Assembly: GCA_025055435.1 (NCBI GenBank)
Contig: JANWWN010000019.1
Coordinates: forward strand, 1-50,721
Direction: 5' to 3'
Source of the DNA: Cyclobacteriaceae bacterium
Lineage (GTDB): Bacteria; Bacteroidota; Bacteroidia; Cytophagales; Cyclobacteriaceae
Length of the DNA stretch: 50,721 nucleotides
The position numbers were made by a program, and so were the translations under genes. Of the stretch, positions 1-7,974 are shown one piece after another (the first letter of the stretch is position 1; each line of letters begins with the position of its first letter). The notes under the pieces are model-generated. The model saw nothing but the letters and a program-made list of their open reading frames with translations, was not told the DNA's origin and did not search any database.

Positions 1-1
1 A

Positions 2-175
2 ACCGGAATCCGAAAAACATTTTTTGATTATCTGGACAACGTTTCCGATGGAGATATAACCAGAAAAAACTATCGCTACGGTAATCCGGATGATTTGGAC
101 AACTACTTTTTCATTGGCATAACCTTGACCCGTACTTTTTACGATATTCCCTGCCCGACCAATCCGTATAGGTAA
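2..175 (+). CDS. C-terminal end of a DUF6089-type outer membrane protein (partial)
   Basis: An open frame enters from the left edge and stops at TAA 173-175, leaving about 57 residues. The visible part is rich in aromatic and beta-strand patterns (for example NYFFIGITLTRTF, then CPTNPYR at the very end), like the last strands of a small outer-membrane beta-barrel. In Bacteroidota a DUF6089 family protein commonly sits directly before uppS and bamA, and this tail and position agree with that family. The function of DUF6089 is unknown. The assignment rests on context and the short tail only, since the N-terminus is outside the window. Confidence 0.6.
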   Translation, partial: TGIRKTFFDYLDNVSDGDITRKNYRYGNPDDLDNYFFIGITLTRTFYDIPCPTNPYR

Positions 176-209
176 TTAAGGCGCGGTTCGGCAGAGTTGT
201 AAAATACGT

Positions 210-217
210 TAATTTTG
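210..217 (+). promoter_or_regulatory. Candidate -7 element (TAATTTTG) before uppS
   Basis: TAATTTTG matches the Bacteroidota -7 consensus TAnnTTTG exactly. A weak TTCG lies 19 bases upstream at 187-190 in place of the usual TTTG. The predicted transcription start would fall around base 224, almost on the GTG start of uppS at 225, so a transcript from here would be leaderless or nearly so. The gene may also be read through from upstream. Confidence 0.35.
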
Positions 218-224
218 CCCGCTT

Positions 225-977
225 GTGTCTTCATTCAGGGAACATATCGATTTTAACCGCCTGCCCCGCCACATCGCCATTATAATGGACGGCAATGGTC
301 GTTGGGCCAAGAAAAAAGGCGCCATGCGCATATTCGGACACCGCAATGCCGTGCAGTCGGTTCGCGAAGTTACGGAAGCGTGTGGCGAACTGGGCATAAA
401 ATACCTTACCCTATACGCTTTTTCCACCGAAAACTGGGGCCGGCCTAAAGAAGAAGTGGAAGGACTGATGGAACTGCTGGTGCATACGCTGCGTCAGGAG
501 ATCAATACGCTCATGGAAAACCAGGTAAAACTTCTGGCTATAGGCGATATCAGTCAGCTGCCTTTAAACTGTCAGGAAAATCTGCGCTGGGCACTGGATA
601 AAACCAAAGACAACAACGGGTTGGTACTTATACTGGCCCTGAGCTACAGCGGGCGTTGGGAAATGACCCAGGCAGTCCGGTTAATTGCGCAGGATGTTCA
701 AAAGGGAAAAATTAATCCGGAGTTTATTACGGAAGAAGTCATTGAGCGCTACCTGACAACAGCCGGTATACCCGACCCCGAATTGCTCATCCGTACCAGC
801 GGTGAAATGCGCGTTAGCAACTTTTTATTGTGGCAGATAGCCTATACGGAATTATATATCACGCCTACCTTATGGCCCGACTTTCGTAAGGAAAATCTTT
901 ACGAAGCCATCTGGTCCTATCAGCAACGCGAAAGAAGATTCGGAAAAACCAGTGAACAACTTAACCCCGTAAACTGA
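225..977 (+). CDS. uppS: Isoprenyl transferase (undecaprenyl diphosphate synthase)
   Basis: This is a cis-prenyltransferase that extends farnesyl diphosphate with isopentenyl units to give the C55 lipid carrier used for peptidoglycan and O-antigen synthesis. At 250 residues it has the family's usual length. It carries the diphosphate-binding motif IAIIMDGNGRWA near residue 19, then GHRNA, the LYAFSTENW block, and the C-terminal RTSGEMRVSNFLLWQ and TELY motifs. The start is GTG at 225: an in-frame TAA at 210 and the conserved block soon after leave no other usual start. It is followed 5 bases later by bamA, the normal order in Bacteroidota. The enzyme is cytoplasmic and works at the membrane face. 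Confidence 0.96.
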   Translation: MSSFREHIDFNRLPRHIAIIMDGNGRWAKKKGAMRIFGHRNAVQSVREVTEACGELGIKYLTLYAFSTENWGRPKEEVEGLMELLVHTLRQEINTLMENQVKLLAIGDISQLPLNCQENLRWALDKTKDNNGLVLILALSYSGRWEMTQAVRLIAQDVQKGKINPEFITEEVIERYLTTAGIPDPELLIRTSGEMRVSNFLLWQIAYTELYITPTLWPDFRKENLYEAIWSYQQRERRFGKTSEQLNPVN

Positions 978-982
978 TACGC

Positions 983-3679
983 ATGCGTGTGCGCCTTCTG
1001 CTTTTGATTATGTGGTTGTTGACAACAGGCGTTACGGCCGTTAATGCCCAGTTCAGGCGGTCGCGCGAAAGGGCCTCGGCCGTAGATAATAATCTGAATT
1101 ATGCCAATCCTTCGGAGTATATCATTGCAGGTATTGATGTGGCCGGCCTGAATATTCTGGATAAAAATGCCATGATTTCGCTAACCGGTCTGCGTGTGGG
1201 TGATAAAATTAAAATCCCGGGTGATGCCGTTTCGGGAGCGATTCGCAAACTGTGGAAGCACGGACTGATTGGCGATGTAACCATTTCGGTTCAACGCATC
1301 GAAGGCGACCAAGTGTGGCTGCTCCTTACACTTGCCGAACGACCTCGATTAACCAACTTTTACTTTACAGGCATCAATAAATCACAGGAGTCATCGCTGA
1401 AAGAAGAACTGAAACTGATACGCGGGAAAATTGTGAACGATGCGATGATTAGAAATACGGAATTAAGCGTAAAAAAGTTCTTCGTAAAAAAAGGTTATCT
1501 CAATACCCAGGTTAAAATCATTCAGGAGCGCGATACGCTCACCGATGGCATCCGGCTGCGCATCGGCATAAATACCGGCTCAAAAGTTAAAATCCACAAA
1601 ATCCGGTTTATCGGTAACACGGTGTTTTCGGATAACACGCTCAAGGCGAAAATGAAAAAAACAGCCGAGTATCCGCGCATTGCCCTGCATCGCACGGTTA
1701 TTCAAAAGGTACTTGGCATCAAACCCGCCCAGGTAAAAGCATGGCTCGATACCTCGTACACCGTTACCTGGCACGATTTGCGTGAAGCGCTAAGCGAGAA
1801 TATTCAGCTCAACGTTTTCAAAGGCTCTAAATTCATCGCAGCCGATTTTGAAGAAGACAAACAAAAGGTGATTGAATTTTATAACACCAAAGGCTACCGC
1901 GATGCCGAGATCATTGCCGATACGGTTTATGCACGCAACAGTAAACATATTAATATCGATATCCGTGTTAATGAAGGACACAAATACTACTTCCGGAATA
2001 TTTACTGGACCGGAAACTATATCCATTCCGCAAGCACCCTGAATGCCATTCTCGGCATACAAAAAGGTGATGTATATAATCGCGATCTGATTGATAAGAA
2101 AATTACATTTAATCCGAAGGGCTCCGATATTACCGGATTGTACATGGATGATGGTTACCTGTTTTTCCGCGTTACGCCGGTTGAATATGTAGTGGGGAAA
2201 GATTCCATTGACGTGGAGATGCGCATCTTTGAAGGAGAGCAGGCTACCATAAACGAAGTAACCATTTCGGGCAATGAACGGACAAGCGACCATGTAATCA
2301 GAAGAGAACTCTACACGGTTCCCGGACAAAAGTTCAGAAGAGCAGACATCATCCGCACACAGCAAAAACTCGGACAACTCGGCTTTTTCAATCCGCAGAA
2401 AATCAATCCAAATCTTACCCCCAATCCGGCCAGCGGCACGGTAGATATTGAATGGCAATTGGAAGAGCAGTCGAACGACCAGATTGAGCTTTCGGGCGGC
2501 TGGGGTGGTGCCTTTGGATTTGTTGGAACCCTGGGCCTTACTTTTAATAATTTCTCCGCCCGCAACATTACCAACTTCTCAAAGTGGAGGCCCCTGCCCG
2601 TTGGCGATGGCCAGCGGCTGTCGCTCCGCATACAGGCCAACGGAAGAAGATTTCAGAATTACAGCGTCTCGTTTACCGAACCCTGGCTTGGCGGACGCAA
2701 ACCCCAGTCGTTTACCATCAGCGCAAATAAATCAATTTCGCGACAGATTTATGATCAAACCGATTCACTGGGCTTTGTACGCGAAATTGAATCGCGCATT
2801 GGCGTTAGCAACATAACAGTGGGTATAGGACGCGCCCTGAACTGGCCGGATAACTTCTTTACACTTACCAACTCCATTTCACTTACTGAATACGATTTGG
2901 GGAACGCCCCGAACTATATTCCCGGCTGTATAAGCTGTCGGGCCAAGGCCATTACCTTTAATACCACGTTAGCAAGAAACAGCGTGGATAATTTTATGTA
3001 TCCCACCAATGGCTCCTCCATTTCACTAAGTGCCACATTCACGCCACCCTTCTCACAATGGCGCAGAATTAACCTGGAAACAGCGACTCCCGAAGAAATT
3101 TACAAGTGGGTGGAGTATTATAAAATCATGTTCGATGCCAAGTACTACATGCCGCTGGATCGAAAAAATAAACTGGTGTTCGAAGCCAAAGCACATTTCG
3201 GCTTCATTGGGCGCTATACCACCGCACTCGACTACACGCCGTTTGAGCGTTTCTTTTTAGGTGGTGCCGGCTTAGCCGGTGGCTTTGGTGCCTTTGTGCT
3301 GGGTCAGGATATCATCGGGCTTCGCGGTTACGATGATAACCAGATAACACCTCCGTACAACCGCCTGGATAATTCGGTGCGCGGTGGTATTGTCTATAAT
3401 AAGTTTGGAGTGGAACTGAGGTACCCCGTAACTACGGGTAATGCGGCAACCATTTACGGATTTCTGTTTGCTGAGGCCGGCAACAACTGGAACAATTACC
3501 GCGACTTCAATCCGTTTAGCTTGTACAAAGCCCTCGGCTTTGGCGTCCGCATCTTTATGCCGGCGTTTGGTTTGATCGGTTTGAACTGGGGTTTGCCGCT
3601 TGACCCGTTCCCGCTGGGTTCGGATAACAAAGTAGGCGGAGCGAAATTCCAGTTCACCATCGGCAATCAAATTCGTTAA
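983..3679 (+). CDS. bamA: Outer membrane protein assembly factor BamA
   Basis: This is the central Omp85 protein that folds beta-barrels into the outer membrane. It is 898 residues long, larger than the roughly 800 of proteobacterial BamA, as is common in Bacteroidota. A signal peptide ends near VNAQ (residue 23). POTRA repeats follow to about residue 500, with typical pieces such as GLRVGDKI, KGYLNTQVKI, FYNTKGYRDAEI and ISGNERTSDHVIRREL. The rest is a surface-antigen barrel containing the lid-loop-like LRGYDD (near residue 775) and ending FQFTIGNQIR. It sits 5 bases after uppS and 4 bases before the first skp gene, so these are very likely co-transcribed. The Skp-type chaperones next to it would deliver its substrates. 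Confidence 0.96.
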   Translation: MRVRLLLLIMWLLTTGVTAVNAQFRRSRERASAVDNNLNYANPSEYIIAGIDVAGLNILDKNAMISLTGLRVGDKIKIPGDAVSGAIRKLWKHGLIGDVTISVQRIEGDQVWLLLTLAERPRLTNFYFTGINKSQESSLKEELKLIRGKIVNDAMIRNTELSVKKFFVKKGYLNTQVKIIQERDTLTDGIRLRIGINTGSKVKIHKIRFIGNTVFSDNTLKAKMKKTAEYPRIALHRTVIQKVLGIKPAQVKAWLDTSYTVTWHDLREALSENIQLNVFKGSKFIAADFEEDKQKVIEFYNTKGYRDAEIIADTVYARNSKHINIDIRVNEGHKYYFRNIYWTGNYIHSASTLNAILGIQKGDVYNRDLIDKKITFNPKGSDITGLYMDDGYLFFRVTPVEYVVGKDSIDVEMRIFEGEQATINEVTISGNERTSDHVIRRELYTVPGQKFRRADIIRTQQKLGQLGFFNPQKINPNLTPNPASGTVDIEWQLEEQSNDQIELSGGWGGAFGFVGTLGLTFNNFSARNITNFSKWRPLPVGDGQRLSLRIQANGRRFQNYSVSFTEPWLGGRKPQSFTISANKSISRQIYDQTDSLGFVREIESRIGVSNITVGIGRALNWPDNFFTLTNSISLTEYDLGNAPNYIPGCISCRAKAITFNTTLARNSVDNFMYPTNGSSISLSATFTPPFSQWRRINLETATPEEIYKWVEYYKIMFDAKYYMPLDRKNKLVFEAKAHFGFIGRYTTALDYTPFERFFLGGAGLAGGFGAFVLGQDIIGLRGYDDNQITPPYNRLDNSVRGGIVYNKFGVELRYPVTTGNAATIYGFLFAEAGNNWNNYRDFNPFSLYKALGFGVRIFMPAFGLIGLNWGLPLDPFPLGSDNKVGGAKFQFTIGNQIR

Positions 3680-3683
3680 TCCT

Positions 3684-4220
3684 ATGCGTTTTTACGCTTT
3701 CATCATATTTTTTCTCATTTTCGGCCCGAATTTTGTCCTTGCTCAGCGGTTCGGTTACATTGATTCGGAATTTATCCTGAGCCGGATGTCCGAGTACAAA
3801 AAAGCCCAGGAAGAAATTAACCGGCTTTCCGAACTGTGGGAAAAGGAAATTTTGACCATGTCGAAGAACATCGAGTCCATGTACCGCAGTCTGCAGGCCG
3901 AGCAGGTGCTCCTTACGGAACAAATGCGAAAGGAGAGGATGGACGCCATTAACCGAAAGGAAACCGAACTGAAAGAGTACCAGCGAAAGGTATTCGGAGC
4001 AGGGGGCCTGTACTTCCTGAAAAAGGAAGAATTGATTAAACCGATTCAGGATAAGATATGGGAGGCAGTAGATAAAGTAGCAAAGAAAAATAACCTGGCC
4101 ATTGTGTTCGATAAGTCGGGTGAGTTGGTGATGATTTATACCGACCCGCGTTACGACTACACCGATTTTGTGTTGGAGGAACTGGGTCTGGGGGATCCGA
4201 ACGATAAAATTAAAAACTAA
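3684..4220 (+). CDS. skp: OmpH/Skp family periplasmic chaperone (first copy)
   Basis: Skp proteins hold unfolded outer-membrane proteins in the periplasm before BamA inserts them. The 178-residue product has a signal peptide (hydrophobic to about residue 20, cleavage near VLA-Q), then RFGYIDSEFIL, the usual first strand of the family. A long charged helix rich in E, K, Q and R follows (about residues 35-115), and a C-terminal strand region contains NLAIVFDKSG. It starts 4 bases after bamA. A second copy follows directly; tandem skp genes behind bamA are usual in Bacteroidota. This copy has a tail (GLGDPNDKIKN) not seen in the second. Confidence 0.92.
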   Translation: MRFYAFIIFFLIFGPNFVLAQRFGYIDSEFILSRMSEYKKAQEEINRLSELWEKEILTMSKNIESMYRSLQAEQVLLTEQMRKERMDAINRKETELKEYQRKVFGAGGLYFLKKEELIKPIQDKIWEAVDKVAKKNNLAIVFDKSGELVMIYTDPRYDYTDFVLEELGLGDPNDKIKN

Positions 4221-4262
4221 ACGTGATAATAATTTCTGAATTTAATTAAATCTTTTACCGCA

Positions 4263-4802
4263 ATGAAATACGCATTTACTCTTGCCATCACCATGCTGGG
4301 GGCTTTTTATCTGCAGGCACAACAGGCACTGAAAATCGGATATGCCGATGTGGAATATATATTCAGCCAGATGCCTGAATCAAAAACCATCGAATCCGAA
4401 CTTCAGGCTTTGCAAACCCAGCTTAAGAAAGGAATCGATGCCCAGGTAGCCAACTTCCAGAAAAAAGTTGCCGAGTATCAGCAATTTGGCGCAAATGTTC
4501 CTGAAGCCGTGCGTCAGAACACAGAACGGGAAATCCGCCAGATTCAGGATAATATCGAAAAACTTCAGCAGGATGCCCAGGCCGAAATGCAACGCAAGCA
4601 AACCCAGCTCATGGAACCGGTGTATCAAAAAGTGGGTAAAGCCATTGAGGATGTGGCCAAGGAAAATGGCTTCTCACTTATCCTGAACAATCAGATCAGC
4701 GGGCTGGATGTGATTTTATATGGCGATGAAAAACTGGATGTATCTGACCTGGTTTTAAAGAAACTGGGTATTACGCCGAAACCTGCAACAGGAAACAAGT
4801 AG
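4263..4802 (+). CDS. skp: OmpH/Skp family periplasmic chaperone (second copy)
   Basis: This 179-residue paralog of the preceding gene has the same plan. A signal peptide ends around LQAQQ, KIGYADVEYIF forms the first strand, a coiled-coil arm spans about residues 38-115 with many Q, E and K residues, and NGFSLILNNQ lies in the returning strand. The 42-base spacer after the first skp contains no clear terminator, so the gene probably belongs to the uppS-bamA-skp transcript. A strong terminator follows 22 bases after its stop codon and closes the operon. Confidence 0.93.
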   Translation: MKYAFTLAITMLGAFYLQAQQALKIGYADVEYIFSQMPESKTIESELQALQTQLKKGIDAQVANFQKKVAEYQQFGANVPEAVRQNTEREIRQIQDNIEKLQQDAQAEMQRKQTQLMEPVYQKVGKAIEDVAKENGFSLILNNQISGLDVILYGDEKLDVSDLVLKKLGITPKPATGNK

Positions 4803-4824
4803 TCGTCAGTCCTGAAAAGAAATC

Positions 4825-4859
4825 AACCCTGCTACCACCTTAGCAGGGTTTTTTGTTTT
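4825..4859 (+). terminator. Rho-independent terminator of the uppS-bamA-skp operon
   Basis: A perfect 9-bp stem AACCCTGCT/AGCAGGGTT (4825-4833 and 4842-4850) with an 8-base loop is followed by TTTTGTTTT. It lies between the convergent skp (+) and TerB-like (-) genes. The T-rich tail is on the + strand side only. Confidence 0.9.
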
Positions 4860-4868
4860 CGGAGCCGA

Positions 4869-5246
4869 TTAAAAAACGTTGATTTTTTCCGCAGCTTTAA
4901 CCACATCATCAAACTCCACACCCGACATTTTGATGGAATACAGCAACAGCCTTACTTCCTTTACATGTATCCGGCCATCGGCTTCCGATAGACGATAAAG
5001 AATGGCAAAAGCGCGTAACCGCTCCTCATCGGTACAGTTGCTGATATGATAAATACCTTGTTGATAAATTTCCCGTTCCTTTCGGCTTATGACATCCGAT
5101 TCAAATTTGCTGTAAATGGCGTCATCCACCGCTTCGCTTTGACGGATTTGTTCCAGCGCTGCCTTTTCCAATTGGTCGATCTGGCCATCTACGCCAATGA
5201 GTAAATGAACCAGATACATCAGGCCTAATTTATAGTCTGAACTCAT
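4869..5246 (-). CDS. TerB-like (tellurite resistance TerB family) small protein
   Basis: A soluble, fully helical 125-residue protein without a signal peptide. It has two TerB-type acidic turns, GVDGQIDQLEKAAL near residue 18 and SEADGRIHVKEVRLL near residue 88, which in TerB and DjlA-type domains hold clustered acidic residues. The domain is widespread and its biochemical role is poorly defined; tellurite resistance cannot be inferred. It lies 47 bases downstream of feoB on the same strand with no terminator seen between, so it may share the feo transcript. Family assignment is fairly good, function unknown. Confidence 0.7.
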   Translation of the reverse strand: MSSDYKLGLMYLVHLLIGVDGQIDQLEKAALEQIRQSEAVDDAIYSKFESDVISRKEREIYQQGIYHISNCTDEERLRAFAILYRLSEADGRIHVKEVRLLLYSIKMSGVEFDDVVKAAEKINVF

Positions 5247-5293
5247 GCATCAAATGTTGATGCTACAAGATAGAAGAATTTCCGATAAACTTC

Positions 5294-7405
5294 CTAAGCA
5301 AAATACTGATACGCAACCAGAGCCGAGACATAAGCCAATGCACTCATAAACACGAGTTGCAGCAGAGGCCATTTCCAGCTTTGAGTTTCGCGGTAAACCA
5401 CGGCCAGCGTACTCATGCACTGCATGGCAAAAGTGTAAAACAATAATAGAGATAGTCCTGTGGCAAACGTAAAACGTGGACCACCGGTGTCCGGGTTGAT
5501 TTCCTGCTGCATGCGGCTTTTTATCGTATTTTCATCATCTGCCCTACTTCCGATGCTGTAAATAGTAGCCATGGTACCGACAAATACTTCACGCGCGGCA
5601 AAAGAGGTAAGCAGGGCAATACCTATTTTCCAATCATAACCCAAAGGCTTTATTATCGGCTCAATAGCCTTTCCTATTTTACCGGCATAGGACTGTTCAA
5701 GTTGATACGCAGCAATTTTATCCTGTAGCTCATCTTCCGCAAGCTGCAGTTCGGCAGCCTCGCCACGCGCCCGCATTTCAGCCTCCTTCATTTGTGAAGA
5801 AGGTCCGTAACTGGAGAGTACCCACAGAACAATAGAAATAGCCAGAATAATTTTTCCGGCTTCCACAACAAACGAACGTGTTTTATCAAAAATGGTAATG
5901 CCCACGTTATTCCAGCGGGGCATGCGGTAGGGCGGAAGTTCGAGCAGCAAATAGCTGCGCTCGGCAGAGCGTAAAAGCTTTTTCAGAACCCATGCCGATC
6001 CGATTGCCGCGAAAAAACCAAGTAAATACAAACCCATGAGCGTTAATCCCTGAAGATTAAATACACCCAAAACAGTTTCCTCCGGGATAATCAACGCAAT
6101 GAGAATGGTAAATACCGGGATGCGAGCCGAACAACTCATGAATGGCGTTACCAAGATGGTAATCAAACGCTCCTTCCAGTTGTCAATCATGCGGGTGGAA
6201 AGGATGGCCGGAATCGCACAGGCTACGCCCGACATCAACGGCACCACGCTGCGCCCGTTTAGTCCGAATTTGCGCATGATTTTATCCATGATAAAGACCA
6301 CCCGCGCCATGTAGCCGCTTTCTTCCAGTATGGAGATGAAGGCAAAAAGTATGGCGATCTGCGGCACAAACATTACAATACCTCCGATGCCCGGTACTAT
6401 GCCATCGGCCAGTAGTTTGGTGAGCGGCCCTTCAGGCAGGTTGTTACTCAGATAATTGCTTAGTGAAGCAAACAGGGTATCAATCCAGTCCATGGGGAGG
6501 GTGGCCCATGAAAAAATGGATTGAAAAATCAGCAATAAAATGAACAGAAAAATAACATAACCATATATGCGGTGAGTCAGGATACGGTCTAATCGAAATG
6601 TGTAACGTTTCCATTCTTCATCCGCCTTGCGAATGGTGACCTGATCGAGCAGGTCCTGAATAAAGCCATACCGCTGGATGGTTTCGGCACCGTGATATTT
6701 ACCTGGAAACAGGTTGTATTTCTTTTTTAAGCTTTGTACAATTTCTTTTTCATCGTCCGATAAAAAGGATGGTATGACGGGTTGTTCCAGTAGCTGATAG
6801 GCCTCATAATCATTATCCACTCCGGTTTTTTCACGCAATTCTTTCACAACGGCCAAAACATCATTATCCAGTGCATAAACCGGTTGCTGCGTAGCCGTAT
6901 GGGTTTGAAGCAATGCCTGCTTCAGGGTGTCCACTCCATAACCGGTACGGGCATTGGTTGGAATAACACGAACACCAAGTAATTGCTGCATTTTGTGCAG
7001 GTCGTAATTGATACCGGCTTTGGCAGCCTGATCCATCATGTTCAAGGCCAGTACCACCGGCAGTCCAATATCAACGATTTGTGTAAGCAACAGCAGTCCG
7101 CGTTTTAGATTGGTGGCATCGGCTACTACCACAACCACATCCGGGCAATCTTTCGAACGATGGTTGAGCAGGAATTCGGCAACTATGCGTTCATCCAGGC
7201 TGCGCGGGTACAGGCTGTACATTCCGGGCAAATCGGTTATTTCGGCAATCGAGCCATCCGACATTTTGCAAAAACCCGTATGGCGCTCAACTGTAACGCC
7301 TGGAAAGTTGGCGGTTTGTTGGTTGAGACCGGTGAGCTGATTAAATAAAGAGGTTTTCCCCGAATTGGGATTGCCCACCAGCGCCACCTTCAGTTTTCCG
7401 GCCAT
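5294..7405 (-). CDS. feoB: Ferrous iron transporter FeoB
   Basis: An inner-membrane GTPase-linked Fe(II) transporter of 703 residues, close to the family's usual length. The N-terminal G domain has G1 GNPNSGKTSLFNQLTG (about residue 10), G3 DLPGMYSL and G4 NMMD. A helical spacer follows and then the membrane part from about residue 275, with the two gate-like repeats (PGIGGIVMFVPQIAILFAF and FAAREVFVGTMATIYS). The region between about residues 545 and 600 is charged and helical, as is usual between gates in this clade. The gene starts 3 bases after feoA, which indicates translational coupling. Confidence 0.97.
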   Translation of the reverse strand: MAGKLKVALVGNPNSGKTSLFNQLTGLNQQTANFPGVTVERHTGFCKMSDGSIAEITDLPGMYSLYPRSLDERIVAEFLLNHRSKDCPDVVVVVADATNLKRGLLLLTQIVDIGLPVVLALNMMDQAAKAGINYDLHKMQQLLGVRVIPTNARTGYGVDTLKQALLQTHTATQQPVYALDNDVLAVVKELREKTGVDNDYEAYQLLEQPVIPSFLSDDEKEIVQSLKKKYNLFPGKYHGAETIQRYGFIQDLLDQVTIRKADEEWKRYTFRLDRILTHRIYGYVIFLFILLLIFQSIFSWATLPMDWIDTLFASLSNYLSNNLPEGPLTKLLADGIVPGIGGIVMFVPQIAILFAFISILEESGYMARVVFIMDKIMRKFGLNGRSVVPLMSGVACAIPAILSTRMIDNWKERLITILVTPFMSCSARIPVFTILIALIIPEETVLGVFNLQGLTLMGLYLLGFFAAIGSAWVLKKLLRSAERSYLLLELPPYRMPRWNNVGITIFDKTRSFVVEAGKIILAISIVLWVLSSYGPSSQMKEAEMRARGEAAELQLAEDELQDKIAAYQLEQSYAGKIGKAIEPIIKPLGYDWKIGIALLTSFAAREVFVGTMATIYSIGSRADDENTIKSRMQQEINPDTGGPRFTFATGLSLLLFYTFAMQCMSTLAVVYRETQSWKWPLLQLVFMSALAYVSALVAYQYFA

Positions 7406-7408
7406 ATT

Positions 7409-7633
7409 TTACAGGATGATAAAAATGGTGGCCGCTTCTTCCAGTCGTAAAGAAAGCTCGTACCCGGCCACACTGATGCAAATCGGGTCGCCCAGCGGAG
7501 CTGAAAAATTGTAGCGTACAGTTGTGCCCGGCAAACAGCCCATTTCCATCAGCTTTACCGAGAGCTGGTCATCCGAAAAACCGGAAATAATACCCTGCTC
7601 GCCAGGTTTTAAATCTGTCAGCGTGCGAACCAA
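7409..7633 (-). CDS. feoA: Ferrous iron transport protein A
   Basis: A 74-residue SH3-fold cytosolic partner of FeoB, with the FeoA pattern LKPGEQGIISGF, then MEMGCLPGTTVRY and the closing GYELSLRLEEAATIFI. The only usable start is TTG at 7633-7631, because an in-frame TAA lies two codons upstream. The upstream region holds a good Bacteroidota -7 element and an AT-rich palindrome close to the start, suggesting iron-dependent repression. It is followed directly by feoB. Confidence 0.93.
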   Translation of the reverse strand: MVRTLTDLKPGEQGIISGFSDDQLSVKLMEMGCLPGTTVRYNFSAPLGDPICISVAGYELSLRLEEAATIFIIL

Positions 7634-7639
7634 TTCTTA

Positions 7640-7656
7640 TTTAGATTTATTTTAAA
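7640..7656 (-). promoter_or_regulatory. Candidate metal-regulator operator before feoA
   Basis: The sequence TTTAGATTTATTTTAAA is an imperfect palindrome with 6 of 8 pairs matching around a central base. It lies 7 bases upstream of the feoA start and covers the predicted transcription start. Position and AT-rich 8-1-8 form suit a Fur or DtxR-family iron repressor. This is inference from position and symmetry; no regulator gene is in the window. Confidence 0.4.
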
Positions 7657-7661
7657 CAAGG

Positions 7662-7669
7662 CAAATATA
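7662..7669 (-). promoter_or_regulatory. Candidate -7 element (TATATTTG) of the feoAB promoter
   Basis: Read on the minus strand, TATATTTG fits the Bacteroidota -7 consensus TAnnTTTG. A TTG about 21 bases upstream could be the -33 element. The start of transcription would fall inside the palindrome at 7640-7656. Confidence 0.5.
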
Positions 7670-7732
7670 CGGGGCCGAACTTCACCTGCACAATGATTTA
7701 AAATGGTTTTGCGGTTTTGTTTAAATAATTTC

Positions 7733-7891
7733 ATGGTCATGAAAAAGAAAGTTGAACACCGGCCTCACTCCTCGGAAAAATCCAAAAAGCAACAGAAAGC
7801 TCCTCAAACTCCACCTCCTTCCGAAGATGAAAGAACCGGTTTCGGTATTCTTCCCGATCGTGATTTGAAGAAAAACTTAGGCTGCGGTTAG
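7733..7891 (+). CDS. Very small basic protein ending LPDRDLKKNLGCG
   Basis: An open frame of 52 residues from ATG 7733 (ATG 7739 two codons on is an equal choice). The first part is lysine- and proline-rich and looks disordered (MKKKVEHRP, then KKQQKAPQTPPPSEDE). The end, GFGILPDRDLKKNLGCG, is the ordered-looking part. I recall similar short proteins with this C-terminal signature in other Bacteroidota, but I cannot verify that here. No signal peptide or membrane segment. Its function is unknown. It is divergent from feoA and convergent with murF-alr. Confidence 0.5.
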   Translation: MVMKKKVEHRPHSSEKSKKQQKAPQTPPPSEDERTGFGILPDRDLKKNLGCG

Positions 7892-7974
7892 AAAAATAGG
7901 TCTTTAGATGCAACCCGGGGCGCATTCTTTATGTTGCCGGATGATTGTTTTAGGTTGAATTTGCTATACGGGTT

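Noticed and set aside
1790-2458. Long open frame (222 codons) on the minus strand inside bamA
   Set aside because: It is fully antisense to an unmistakable BamA, has no family features and odd composition; a reading shadow.
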